Shown: in pieces, positions 29,467-38,751 of the stretch
Numbering within the stretch: position 1 is the stretch's first letter
Layout: each line of letters opens with the position of its first letter
Assembly (NCBI GenBank): GCA_023205875.1
Contig: CP060755.1
Span: forward strand, 434,001-498,000
Length of the DNA: 64,000 bases
Source: Chloropicon primus
Taxonomy: Eukaryota; Chlorophyta; Chloropicophyceae; Chloropicales; Chloropicaceae
Reading direction: 5' to 3'
Notes under the pieces: generated by a model
Told to the model about the DNA's origin: nothing
Databases searched by the model: none
What the model saw: the letters and a program-made list of their open reading frames with translations, nothing else
Position numbers and translations under genes: made by a program

Positions 29467-29955
29467 CAAGTGGCTTCAAGCAAGAATTTTGTCTCGTCTT
29501 GCCTCGCCTTGCTCTTGAAAGTCTTGGAAAGACGGCCTGCTTCGCTTGGCGCTGGACGGGGATTGCTTGTTGCCAACAAGAGAGAGCCTTGGGGACCGAT
29601 CTTGGTCTTCGCAACTGGAGCTTTGCTTGGTTCCATACAGAGGCGCCGGTTTGGTTTCCCCCACACGCGACACGGAGAGGGAGAAAGCACCAATATTGGT
29701 CAGGGGCTCCAGTGCTTCTCCTCAAGCGTGGTGGCAGCTCCGAATGCAAAAGGATTCAAGCCGTGCGAGAACTTCGACAGGGTGTGTGTCGTGCCTCCAG
29801 GACTCGGCCATGGTTGTGTAGGGAGGAAGCAGTGCAGGGAAGAAGAGTCGAAGTCGTGTCGAGAGAGAGAGAGAGAGGAAGTAATGAAACTTTGAACGTT
29901 GCCCTGTCAGTCGCAAGGTGGACTCGGCTTTGACGAAAGCTAAAACGTATTCACC

Positions 29956-32900
29956 ATGGCGAGGCCGTCGACGCCTAGCGGCAGGTCCTCGAGCATAAAG
30001 CGGCCCTCCATTGTCGAGTCGAAGAAGGTCGCGGAAGCGCAGCACAGCAAGGTTGTGGTGAGCGACAAAGCGGAGGGGGCACAAGATGGCACCGCGCAGG
30101 ACAGCCCGGCCGAGCTCTCGAAGAAACTTGGTGCCCAGAGGGCCCTCGGCGTTCTCGATCGGGAGAACCCCTTGAGAATGTTCGTCCACAGGATAGCCAC
30201 GAACAAGTACTTTGACAACTTCATCCTCTTCGTGATATTGGTGAATTGCATCCTCCTGGCTCTGGATCGAAAGTCGCCGAGCTTCGAGAACTCGCAGACG
30301 TACAAGGTCATAGACACGGCAGAGTATGTTTTCATAGTGATATTCACGATAGAGATGATCTTCAAGGTCATCGCGTTTGGGTTTGTGGCGGGAGAGGGGA
30401 CGTATCTCCGAGACTACTGGAACGGGCTTGATTTTACGGTAGTGCTGTTGGCGTATGTTGCCTTCCTGGGGTTGGGCAACTACACGGCCATCCGTTCCTT
30501 TCGGTTTCTGAGGCCCCTTCGGACGATAAGCGGGGTCGAGGGAATGAGAAAGCTCGTGAAGACGCTTTTGCACAGCGTTCCGACCTTGCTCGACGTGCTC
30601 GGGCTCTGTGCATTCGCCTTTTCCATTTTTGGAATCATAGCCGTCCAGCTCTTTGCTGGGCAGCTCCAGTACAGGTGCAAGCAGTACAACTACGACGCGG
30701 GTTCTGGGCAGATCTCCTGGTCCGTGCACGAGGACCATGATGGGCAGCCGTGCTCCGGACCAAGGATAAAGGCGGACTCGAGCGGGTCTTTGGTGGTGTG
30801 GAATGCGACGAGTGGCGTGCTGGAGACCGGCGCCCTGAATTACGGCCACGGGCTCCTGAAGTGTCCGGAGGACAGCTACTGCATCAAGCACGGCAATCCA
30901 AACTACGGGCTCACGTCTTTTGACAACATTCTTGCCGCCTTTTTGACGATATTCCAATCCATCTCGCTGGAAGGCTGGACGGACGTGATGTACTACACCC
31001 AGGACGCGGTGAGCCCCTGGGTGTGGATCTACTTCATCATCATGATCATATTCTGCTCGTTCTTCACGGTCAACCTGACCCTCGCGGTTCTCTACGTGCA
31101 CTTTGTGACAAACCGTGAGGACATTCCTGTGGACGAGGTCCAGAAGAAGCCCCAACGGAATGTCAAGAGCATCATAAGGAGCGAGAGCGTTTTTGCGGGA
31201 GAGGCGCCCTCGGAGATGCTGGCCATTCCGAACAGGGTGAGAGCTTTTTTCTTTGATCTCCAGGACTCGAATTGGTTCAACTACCTCACGGTGTCCTTCA
31301 TCATATTGAACACGGTGATCATGGCTCTGGAGATCCACCCGCAGGACGAGGAATGGGAAAAGCTGCAGAACAACTTCAACCTCTTTTTCACGGCCTATTT
31401 CTTGCTTGAGATGATTATCAAGCTCATCGGCTTGGGCTTTGCTGGGTACGTGGATGACAGGATGAACGTGTTCGATGGAATCGTTGTCATCATCAGCGTG
31501 ATCGAGGTCCTGAGCGCACTGGCAACGGATTCGGGCGGAGACAGCATGTTCTCCGTCTTCAGGGCGTTCAGGCTGCTGCGTGTATTCAGGTTGGCCCGAA
31601 GTTGGAAGCAGCTGAACAAGATCATCAACACCATCTTCAGGTCGGTTGCGAACATCGCGTACCTCACGTGCATCCTGGTGCTCTTCATCTTCATCTTTGC
31701 CCTGCTCGGGAAAGAGTTCTTTGGGTACAAGTTCAAGAACTGCCAGTTTGTTGAGGGGGCCAAGTCCATGTGCCCTCCCGGAAAGCTGGGCTGCCCGGAC
31801 CACTACGACTGCTACGTGCCTTGCCAAGACACCGACCTCTTCAGCGTGACTGGGAACTTCATAGAGGTCGATGGCAGCAGGTACAATGGAATGGCAAAGT
31901 GCGAGAAGTACTGCGAGGACGGCGCGATGGACTGCATGCTGACTTCGTGCGCGAGCCCGACCACGGAGTGCTTGGCCGAGGTTGGACACAGTGAAGTCGC
32001 CAGGTATAACTTTGACGACATCTTCAGCTCCATCATCTCGATCTTCCAGGTTCTCACGGGAGAAAACTGGAACGAGATCATGTACGAAGCCGTGAATGAG
32101 ACCGGGGAGGACGCTGTGTCCTTGTACTTCATCCTTTTGACGATTGTGGGCAACTACATTGTTCTGAACCTTTTCTTGGCGATTCTGCTCGACAACTTTG
32201 GGGAAGAGCCTGACATCGGAGATGTGAACATCCTGGAGGAGATCAAGTCGGTGAAAATGATCGAAAGCCAGTTTCTCAGGGTGAACTCCACGAAGAACAG
32301 CACGCTCTCCAAGCAGTATCCCCAAGATGACCCCATGAAGCCGCTGATTTGCTATCAGTACGTCAGCGAAGAGAAGCCGGACAAGTACAAGACGTACACG
32401 GGGAAAACGTTTGGTGTGATCGGCACTGAGAACAGAGCAAGACTTTCCTGCTTCGACCTTGTCAGCAGCAAGCCGTTCGAGTTCCTCATCATATTCTTGA
32501 TTATTGCCAGCAGCATTACGCTGGCGCTGGATGCCCCCACCCTCGAAGAAGGGAGCAGCTTCAAGAAGGTTTTGGAGGACCTGGACAAGTTCTTCACCGT
32601 GGCCTTCTTGCTTGAGGTCATCCTCAAGGTCTTCGCGTACGGCCTGATAAGAGGGGAGCACACCTACCTCCAGAGCTCGTGGAACATACTTGATTTTGTG
32701 ATCGCCATCATTGGTGCGTTTTCTTGGGGCATGTCGGGCGCGCAATCGTTGGAGTCCCTGCGTGCTATCAGAACCATCAGGGCCTTGCGCCCCTTGAAAA
32801 TGGCGAGCAGGGCAGAGGGAATGAAAGTCGTTGTGAATGCCCTTTTCGCGAGCATACCTTCCATATGCAACGTCGCGCTGGTCTGCCTCTTCCTCTTTGT

Positions 32901-34818
32901 TGTGTTCGCTATATTTGGAATCAACCTGTTTGGAGGCAAGTTTTACTTTTGCAAGGACCTGAGTTCTGGGGAAAGAATCAATCCGAGGGACATCCTGCCG
33001 GAGGACAGCAGGGGGATTATCACAAAGGAGTGGTGTGATGTGGGGCATCACATAGTTTCTTATCCCCCTGGCATAGACCAGTACAACTTGACGCACGCGT
33101 GGTCAAACCCGGAATGGAACTTTGACAACATCGCTCACTCGCTTCTCACCTTGTTTGAAGTCGCCACGCTGGAGATGTGGCTGCCAATTATGTACAACAG
33201 TGCTGACATCGTTGGTTTTGACAAGCAGCCTGTCCGTGATGCGAGCAAGGGCATGGAGATGTTCTACGTGTGTTTCATCATCGTCGGTGGCTTCTTCCTC
33301 CTCAACCTTTTCGTGGGTGTGACGATCGAAAAGTTCAGCAGCATGCAAGAGAAGAACAAGGGAGGAGTCTTCTTGACCCCGGAGCAGCACGAGTGGCAGA
33401 AGGTTCAGAAGATCATTGGGGGAGCGTGGCCCTTGAAGGACCAGGCTGCCCCGGAGGGAAAGTGGAGGAAAGTCATGAATCGTGTCGTGACTTCAAACTT
33501 CTTCGAGGACTTTATCATGGCAGCCATCTTCATCAACATCTTGTTCATGGCGATGACAAAGGAGGGGATGAGCGATGCGTACGAGGCTACCCTCTTCTAC
33601 GCGAACATCATCTTCACGGCTGTCTTCACCTTGGAGGCCATCATGAGGATCATCGGGCTCGGTGCCGAGCCCTACTTCACGAACAAGTGGTACCTCTTTG
33701 ATTTCTTCATCGTGATCGCCTCGCTCTGCGGAGTTGTCCTCGACTTTGCCAGCAGCACGGAAATCCCAGCGGTGAGCATCCTGAGGGTCTTCAGGTTTGC
33801 GAGAATCTTCAGGCTCATTCCCAAGGCAAAGACCCTGAAGAGGCTCTTCGAGACCCTGTACTACAGTCTGCCGGCCCTGGGAAACGTTGGAAGCGTCCTG
33901 TTCCTCTTCTTCTTCATCTATGCGGTGATGGGCATGTCACTCTTTGGGCAGGTGAAGCACGGGGAGACGCTTAACAGGCACGCCAACTTTGAGTCCTTCT
34001 TTGGCGCGCTTTTGGTCCTGTTCAGGATGTCCACCGGCGAGAGTTGGAACGGACTCATGCACGACACCATGGTCGACACGAGGTGCTACGAGATCACGCA
34101 CGCCCCCACCCTCGCGAGCTGCCAAGACACTTGCCAGTACGTGGGAAAGGGCGACCCTTTGCTGTACGGTCTGACCAAGGACGACGACTACGTCAACAGG
34201 TGCGGTCAGCACTTTTTGATCTCGGTCATCTACTTTTGCAGTTTCGTCGTGATGTGCGCCTTTCTGCTGCTCAACCTCGTGATCGCCGTGATCATTGGGA
34301 ACTTCGAGGAGGCCTCCATCGACTACATGGTCAACAAGGACACCGTGCGGAACTTCATCGCTTGCTGGAAGGACCTGGACCCGAACGCGACGCACTACAT
34401 CGACGCGGAGCAGATCGTCGACTTGGTGGAGATGCTGGATCCGCCGCTCGGGGTGAAGGGCGACGGGGAGAAGAAGACGGGCACAGATGGCATCCTGACA
34501 CAGTTGCACATTGTGATCCGGGCCAGGAAGATCCACTTTTTGGAGACCCTGCACGCTTTGGCAGGCAGGGTCTCCGCGGTGAAGCTCCCGGCCCAGACGG
34601 AGAACAAGGTGTACATGTCCTTGAAGTCGAGGCTCCCCGCGATGCCGCCCAGCGCCGCCCCGAAGTACACGGTGTCGCAGTACTACGCGGCCGTGTACGT
34701 CCAGGCGGCGATCAGAGGGTTCCTCTCCAGGGTGATGTGGATCGAGCAGAACAACGAGAGCCTGAGTCAGCTCGACAAGTCGCCCGCCAAGAAGAGCGAG
34801 GAGGGGGACGGGCATTAG
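29956..34818 (+). CDS. CAV: four-domain voltage-gated calcium channel alpha subunit
   Basis: A single intronless frame of 1620 aa with four homologous six-helix domains (about residues 75-390, 430-745, 825-1130, 1175-1440). Each pore loop has a glutamate in the selectivity filter: SLEGW (Glu339), TGENW (Glu703), TLEMW (Glu1073), TGESW (Glu1362). EEEE is the calcium-selective arrangement, unlike DEKA sodium channels or EEKE/EKEE NALCN. The S4 helices carry regularly spaced arginines (FRFLRPLRT; FRLLRVFRLAR; LRAIRTIRALRPLK; LRVFRFARIFRLI). After domain IV come an EF-hand-like segment (DLDPNATHYIDAEQI) and an IQ-like motif (VQAAIRGFLSR, near 1585) that may bind calmodulin. Flagellar CAV2 channels of green algae drive photoshock and waveform change, and a flagellar role here is inferred. 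Two TGTAA signals follow. Confidence 0.94.
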   Translation: MARPSTPSGRSSSIKRPSIVESKKVAEAQHSKVVVSDKAEGAQDGTAQDSPAELSKKLGAQRALGVLDRENPLRMFVHRIATNKYFDNFILFVILVNCILLALDRKSPSFENSQTYKVIDTAEYVFIVIFTIEMIFKVIAFGFVAGEGTYLRDYWNGLDFTVVLLAYVAFLGLGNYTAIRSFRFLRPLRTISGVEGMRKLVKTLLHSVPTLLDVLGLCAFAFSIFGIIAVQLFAGQLQYRCKQYNYDAGSGQISWSVHEDHDGQPCSGPRIKADSSGSLVVWNATSGVLETGALNYGHGLLKCPEDSYCIKHGNPNYGLTSFDNILAAFLTIFQSISLEGWTDVMYYTQDAVSPWVWIYFIIMIIFCSFFTVNLTLAVLYVHFVTNREDIPVDEVQKKPQRNVKSIIRSESVFAGEAPSEMLAIPNRVRAFFFDLQDSNWFNYLTVSFIILNTVIMALEIHPQDEEWEKLQNNFNLFFTAYFLLEMIIKLIGLGFAGYVDDRMNVFDGIVVIISVIEVLSALATDSGGDSMFSVFRAFRLLRVFRLARSWKQLNKIINTIFRSVANIAYLTCILVLFIFIFALLGKEFFGYKFKNCQFVEGAKSMCPPGKLGCPDHYDCYVPCQDTDLFSVTGNFIEVDGSRYNGMAKCEKYCEDGAMDCMLTSCASPTTECLAEVGHSEVARYNFDDIFSSIISIFQVLTGENWNEIMYEAVNETGEDAVSLYFILLTIVGNYIVLNLFLAILLDNFGEEPDIGDVNILEEIKSVKMIESQFLRVNSTKNSTLSKQYPQDDPMKPLICYQYVSEEKPDKYKTYTGKTFGVIGTENRARLSCFDLVSSKPFEFLIIFLIIASSITLALDAPTLEEGSSFKKVLEDLDKFFTVAFLLEVILKVFAYGLIRGEHTYLQSSWNILDFVIAIIGAFSWGMSGAQSLESLRAIRTIRALRPLKMASRAEGMKVVVNALFASIPSICNVALVCLFLFVVFAIFGINLFGGKFYFCKDLSSGERINPRDILPEDSRGIITKEWCDVGHHIVSYPPGIDQYNLTHAWSNPEWNFDNIAHSLLTLFEVATLEMWLPIMYNSADIVGFDKQPVRDASKGMEMFYVCFIIVGGFFLLNLFVGVTIEKFSSMQEKNKGGVFLTPEQHEWQKVQKIIGGAWPLKDQAAPEGKWRKVMNRVVTSNFFEDFIMAAIFINILFMAMTKEGMSDAYEATLFYANIIFTAVFTLEAIMRIIGLGAEPYFTNKWYLFDFFIVIASLCGVVLDFASSTEIPAVSILRVFRFARIFRLIPKAKTLKRLFETLYYSLPALGNVGSVLFLFFFIYAVMGMSLFGQVKHGETLNRHANFESFFGALLVLFRMSTGESWNGLMHDTMVDTRCYEITHAPTLASCQDTCQYVGKGDPLLYGLTKDDDYVNRCGQHFLISVIYFCSFVVMCAFLLLNLVIAVIIGNFEEASIDYMVNKDTVRNFIACWKDLDPNATHYIDAEQIVDLVEMLDPPLGVKGDGEKKTGTDGILTQLHIVIRARKIHFLETLHALAGRVSAVKLPAQTENKVYMSLKSRLPAMPPSAAPKYTVSQYYAAVYVQAAIRGFLSRVMWIEQNNESLSQLDKSPAKKSEEGDGH

Positions 34819-34915
34819 CACACCAAGCGAGCGCCGCGCCTTTTGCTTAGTTTGTACCATAAATTGACCATAAATTGCCGAAGGAAGGGAGCCTCTCTCT
34901 CAAGCGCCACACAAG

Positions 34916-34926
34916 TGTAATTGTAA
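34916..34926 (+). terminator. double TGTAA polyadenylation-type signal
   Basis: TGTAA at 34916-34920 and 34922-34926, about 100 nt after the channel stop. Confidence 0.55.
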
Positions 34927-35110
34927 ACTAAAACCATTTTTCTTCTCCTCTTCATATTAATTAACGTCATTCAGAGAACATTGAGAGTAACGGCAACTCC
35001 AGGGGATCTCAGGCCCCTCGCCCCTCGTCGGCTCGTGAGAGAGAGACGGCGACGGCGACGACTCGATCGCCTGCGTCGGTTGGTTGAGGTCTAAGACAAC
35101 GAAGGCGACG

Positions 35111-36691
35111 ATGCTGTTCGGGTACTACAAGCTCCTGAGGGATGTGGTGCGGAGCGGTGCGGGAGACGTTTACCTGTACGGGGGGGAGGAGCTGGGTTTG
35201 TGGTGCATGGTGACCCTGCTGAGGAACGTGCCCGCGAGGAGGGAGTCCGCGGAGAGCTGCCCCTCCCAGGTGTTCAGGGAGCTCGAGTCCGTGAGCTCGA
35301 GCAGGTGGAAGATGTTCTGGAGGAAGGCCCTGATGTGGAACTGCATGGCGTGGATCAGCGCGGTCCTGGGGCTCGTCTCCAGCTTCGTCTTCTCCTTCGT
35401 CCTGAGGCGGTGCGACTTTGGCAAGTGCTACAGGATGCTCCTGTTCAGGCCCGACTTGATCGTATTCGCGGCGCAGAACTACTGGGGGAGGAAGTTCGGG
35501 GACTTTTTCGGGGGGGACAAGCAGTTCAGCGCGGTCGACGTGCGCAGAGTCTACTCCCTGGTCATCCGCTCGGCGTACCACATCGTGGACATTAACAACA
35601 GGCCGAGCCAGGGGGACCTGGAGGACAAGAAGCTGTTCCACGAGCGGGGGGTGGAGCACGGCTTGCCTTGCGTGTCCGTCATCCCGTTCGAGGACCTAGC
35701 CGATCCGACGAGGGCGGAAGGCCTCCGGTTCCCCCTCTTCGCGAAGCCGAGGAAGCTGCAGTGGGGCCAGGGGGTGATGAAGCTGACCTCGAGGGACCAG
35801 AAGGAGTTCCGGGACGTCGCCCGGCCAGGCAGCGAGTTCCAAGAGTCCTTCGTCGTCCAGAGGAAGATGGAGAACATCCCCGAGCTTCTGGACTACTTCC
35901 CCCCGGACGCCCCCCTGTGCACGGCGCGCATCACCACGTTCCTGCAGAGAAGCGAAGGGCCCGGGGGGGCGAGGGCGGTGAAGGTGCTGGAGAGCTGGAT
36001 CAGGGTGGGCGCCAGCGGCGCCCTCGCCGACCAGATCGAGAACGGGGGGTCGACCTTCGCCGTCCACGCGGAGACGGGGGTCGTCTGGAACGGAACCACG
36101 ACGGAGAGGATGGTCAAGGGGGACCCCTTTCTCGAGCCGGGCCTGAACGGCGCCCCCGGCGCGAAGAAGAGCATCACCGGGCACAAGCTGCCCTTCTGGT
36201 CCCAGGCGCTGGACACGGTGAAGGAGGCGCACGTGAAGCTGGCCCCGGACGCCTTCACGGTCGGGTGGGACATCGTCTTCACGCCCGGGGGCATCGAGAT
36301 CATGGAAGGGAATTTGATGTCCATGGTGGCGCTCCACATCGGCATGAGGTACGGCACGATGTCCTTGCTCTGGCCAGACTCGCCTCTGGTGTGGCTGGCC
36401 CTCTCGGACTGGCTGAAGGACAAGGAGGGGGGCTTGAAGTACACCGCGGAGACGAAGAGGAGCAAGCTGCAGAGAGTGAAGTCCTCCTTGCAGGGGCACA
36501 TCGCTCGCCTCGGCAAGGAGAAGGAGCCCCTCAAGAACGCCATTCTCAAGCTGAAAGCCGCGGACCTCGAGGACAACGCCCCCTTGGACGAGCTCAAGCT
36601 CCTTCAGAACCAATTGATGCTGAAAGAGGGCGAGATCCACGGCCTGAGCACAGAACTTGCGGCCGTTAAGGACGCAATCCTTCGTATTTAA
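35111..36691 (+). CDS. ATP-grasp enzyme (sugar-transfer-associated type) with membrane segment
   Basis: A 526-aa intronless gene; the first ATG is 35111 (MLFGYYKLLRDVVRSG). A hydrophobic helix (WISAVLGLVSSFVFSFVL, about residues 82-100) suggests membrane association. The ATP-grasp fold covers about 190-440: FPLFAKPRKLQWGQGVMKL (nucleotide-binding lysine and Gly-rich turn), ARITTFLQ, VGWDIVFTPGGIEIMEGN (magnesium-binding acid and Asn) in the usual order. The match is best to the sugar-transfer-associated ATP-grasp/glutamate-ligase-like group, which forms amide or related bonds with ATP. The last 80 residues are a coiled coil. The substrate is unknown. It is in tandem between the calcium channel and DYRKP, with no obvious functional link. 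Confidence 0.75.
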   Translation: MLFGYYKLLRDVVRSGAGDVYLYGGEELGLWCMVTLLRNVPARRESAESCPSQVFRELESVSSSRWKMFWRKALMWNCMAWISAVLGLVSSFVFSFVLRRCDFGKCYRMLLFRPDLIVFAAQNYWGRKFGDFFGGDKQFSAVDVRRVYSLVIRSAYHIVDINNRPSQGDLEDKKLFHERGVEHGLPCVSVIPFEDLADPTRAEGLRFPLFAKPRKLQWGQGVMKLTSRDQKEFRDVARPGSEFQESFVVQRKMENIPELLDYFPPDAPLCTARITTFLQRSEGPGGARAVKVLESWIRVGASGALADQIENGGSTFAVHAETGVVWNGTTTERMVKGDPFLEPGLNGAPGAKKSITGHKLPFWSQALDTVKEAHVKLAPDAFTVGWDIVFTPGGIEIMEGNLMSMVALHIGMRYGTMSLLWPDSPLVWLALSDWLKDKEGGLKYTAETKRSKLQRVKSSLQGHIARLGKEKEPLKNAILKLKAADLEDNAPLDELKLLQNQLMLKEGEIHGLSTELAAVKDAILRI

Positions 36692-36888
36692 GTCCAAGTC
36701 CGCCCCTCTCTCCCCAACGAAACCCATCCTTCGTCGATAAAGCAAAACTCAAAAAGCGTCTAATTCATAAGCACAAGTTATGCGTTCCTGTCTCCAATCC
36801 ACTCCCGTTCCTTCTTCTGAAGCTGGTACCTTGGGTCTCGGCTCGTCCCCCTCAGACGTCCATCATCAGGGCTCTCCTCCACACCTCC

Positions 36889-36925
<37 letters not shown>

Positions 36926-36958
36926 AGGACGCGTGAAGCCCAAGGCGAACGCGTCGTG

Positions 36959-38731
36959 ATGGAGGAAGAGTTCTGGAAGGGGATCGGGAATTACGTCCCG
37001 TTGGTGTCCGAAGATGGCCCGAGATGCAAGGCAGAGTGGCTGGCGCGCAACAACGCACACGACGGGAGCTCAGGCCAGGATGTACATCATCCCGAAGCTC
37101 TGACGCCTTACCGGATACGGTCATTTGACAAGCGTGACGAGGTGATGAAGTGGTTCCGGAGGAGCGAGATCGAGATCGCCTTCGCCGCTTCGCCGGCAGA
37201 ATCGCCGTCGCCCCCCTGCCGAAGGGAGAGCTTGCTGACCGCCTCTTTCTTGGGTCTGTCGTGCGAGGGGCGAGAACCCAAGCAGGAGGATCCCTCGTCG
37301 GTGGCGGGGAAGGACGAGTGTTGTGGCAGCTTGAGCGGCGGCTTCTCGTTTCCTACGACTCCCTCCTGCAACGATGACGACGAGGAGCGGGAGGATCCGA
37401 GAATTGGGTGGCCGCAAAGCCCAATGCAGCAGCTAACGTTTGAGCAGCAGCAGCCCCAACTCGATGAGAGGGAACTCGTTGAGCAGCAGGCTGAGGACTT
37501 TATTTACGGGAGCTTCTCCTCCAACAGGGCGGTCGGGGTCGACCCGGGGGAGGCGTATTCGCCCTCAAAGTTCACTGACCCCGCGTCCTCGTCTTGCTCC
37601 ACGAGCTACCACAAGCACGCCAACCTGGGCAGCGACGCGGGCTCCTTGGACGAGAACGAGACGGAGGAGATCATGCTGAGGGTCATTCGCAAGAAGAAGA
37701 GGACGGGCTTGGAGGCGTCGAGGGAGTTCGTGATCCAGCCCAACGCTCCCATTTCCATTTCCGGGACGCCTTACAAGATTGTGGAGCTCATCGCCTCGTC
37801 GACGTTCAGCAGAGTGGTCAAGGCCATCGATGTGCAGAGCGGGTCGAGCGTCTCCATCAAGATCATCAACAACACGAAGGAGAGCTTTGACGCTGGCCTT
37901 GACGAGGTCCGACTCTTGAAACTGATTACGGAGAAGGCGGAGGAAGACGGCGACGCCGACGAAAATTTGGGGTTTGTGAAAATGCTCGACTACTTTTACA
38001 AAGGAGAGCACCTCTTCATCGTATGCGAAAACCTCAGAGAGAACTTGTTCCACTTTGCTGACAAGAACAAGTCCAGCAACTGCGCGAACTACTTCACGCT
38101 GGCGAGGATACAGACAATTGCGAGGCAGCTTTTACAGTCGCTCCACAAGCTGCACTCGCTGGGCATCATCCACTCCGATCTGAAGCCGGAGAACATACTG
38201 TTCGAAACCTACAGCAAGTGCAAGGTGAAGATCATCGATCTGGGGAGCGCCAGGTTCATCCACGAGGGCGAAGGCGACCTCCAAAACCTCCAATCTTTGT
38301 GCTACCGTGCACCGGAAGTTGTACTGGGAGCCGGGTACGACGAGAGGATCGACCTATTCAGCTTGGGGTGTATTCTTGGTGAGCTCTACACGGGGAGAAT
38401 TGTTTTCCCTTGCCACTCGCATTGGTCAGCCTCCCCTGCGAACCAGCAAGCGTCTTTGCTGGCGGAGTGGGCGAGCACGTTTGGGGCTTTCCCTTCCGAG
38501 ATGCTGCAGAGAAGCAGGAAGAAGAGCGTTACAAAAAGTGGTCTTATTTACATAGAGAATTCCAGCAACTACGAGCTGGTCCTCCCAAACAGGATTCCGC
38601 TCGCGCAGAGGATTAAACCTTGCGACCCCATGTTCCTGGACTTCCTCCTTTGCTTGCTCGTGGTCGAGCCAAAGTGGAGAATGACTGCGGCTGAGGCCCT
38701 GGAGCACCCTTGGCTGAAGCAAAAGCTGTAA
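36959..38731 (+). CDS. DYRKP: plant-type DYRK kinase (DYRKP)
   Basis: A 590-aa intronless gene. The N-terminal 265 residues are acidic and Ser/Gln-rich with no clear domain. The kinase domain follows: YKIVELIASSTFSRVVKAID (Gly loop without the usual glycines, as in plant DYRKP), the lysine in SIKIINN, DYFYKGEHLFIVCENL, IIHSDLKPENIL, IIDLGSARF for the DFG site and YRAPEVVLGAGYDERIDLFSLGCILGEL. The ESFDAGLDEVRLLKLI segment matches Arabidopsis DYRKP. The activation loop reads LQNLQSLCYRAPEV where relatives have Y-x-QSR-x-YRAPEV, so the autophosphorylated tyrosine appears replaced by Leu. DYRKP in Chlamydomonas restrains starch and oil storage. Its stop lies 20 bp from the stop of the convergent gene. 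Confidence 0.88.
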   Translation: MEEEFWKGIGNYVPLVSEDGPRCKAEWLARNNAHDGSSGQDVHHPEALTPYRIRSFDKRDEVMKWFRRSEIEIAFAASPAESPSPPCRRESLLTASFLGLSCEGREPKQEDPSSVAGKDECCGSLSGGFSFPTTPSCNDDDEEREDPRIGWPQSPMQQLTFEQQQPQLDERELVEQQAEDFIYGSFSSNRAVGVDPGEAYSPSKFTDPASSSCSTSYHKHANLGSDAGSLDENETEEIMLRVIRKKKRTGLEASREFVIQPNAPISISGTPYKIVELIASSTFSRVVKAIDVQSGSSVSIKIINNTKESFDAGLDEVRLLKLITEKAEEDGDADENLGFVKMLDYFYKGEHLFIVCENLRENLFHFADKNKSSNCANYFTLARIQTIARQLLQSLHKLHSLGIIHSDLKPENILFETYSKCKVKIIDLGSARFIHEGEGDLQNLQSLCYRAPEVVLGAGYDERIDLFSLGCILGELYTGRIVFPCHSHWSASPANQQASLLAEWASTFGAFPSEMLQRSRKKSVTKSGLIYIENSSNYELVLPNRIPLAQRIKPCDPMFLDFLLCLLVVEPKWRMTAAEALEHPWLKQKL

Positions 38732-38751
38732 GTCCCATCCTCGCAATGGAT

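Larger units (their letters stand above)
28702..29955. other. divergent intergenic region rich in short tandem repeats
   Basis: About 1.25 kb between the carrier and the calcium-channel gene. It contains a tandem 19-bp duplication (28996-29033), a GCAAAA hexamer array (29199-29240), a GAACAAG triple repeat (about 29323-29347) and a TCCAC pentamer array (29435-29466). No supported gene. Confidence 0.6.

Noticed and set aside
29722-33096. A 1124-codon open frame antisense to the calcium channel
   Set aside because: It lacks stops only because GC-rich third positions of the sense gene remove them; its composition is unlike any protein and the sense frame is a clear channel.
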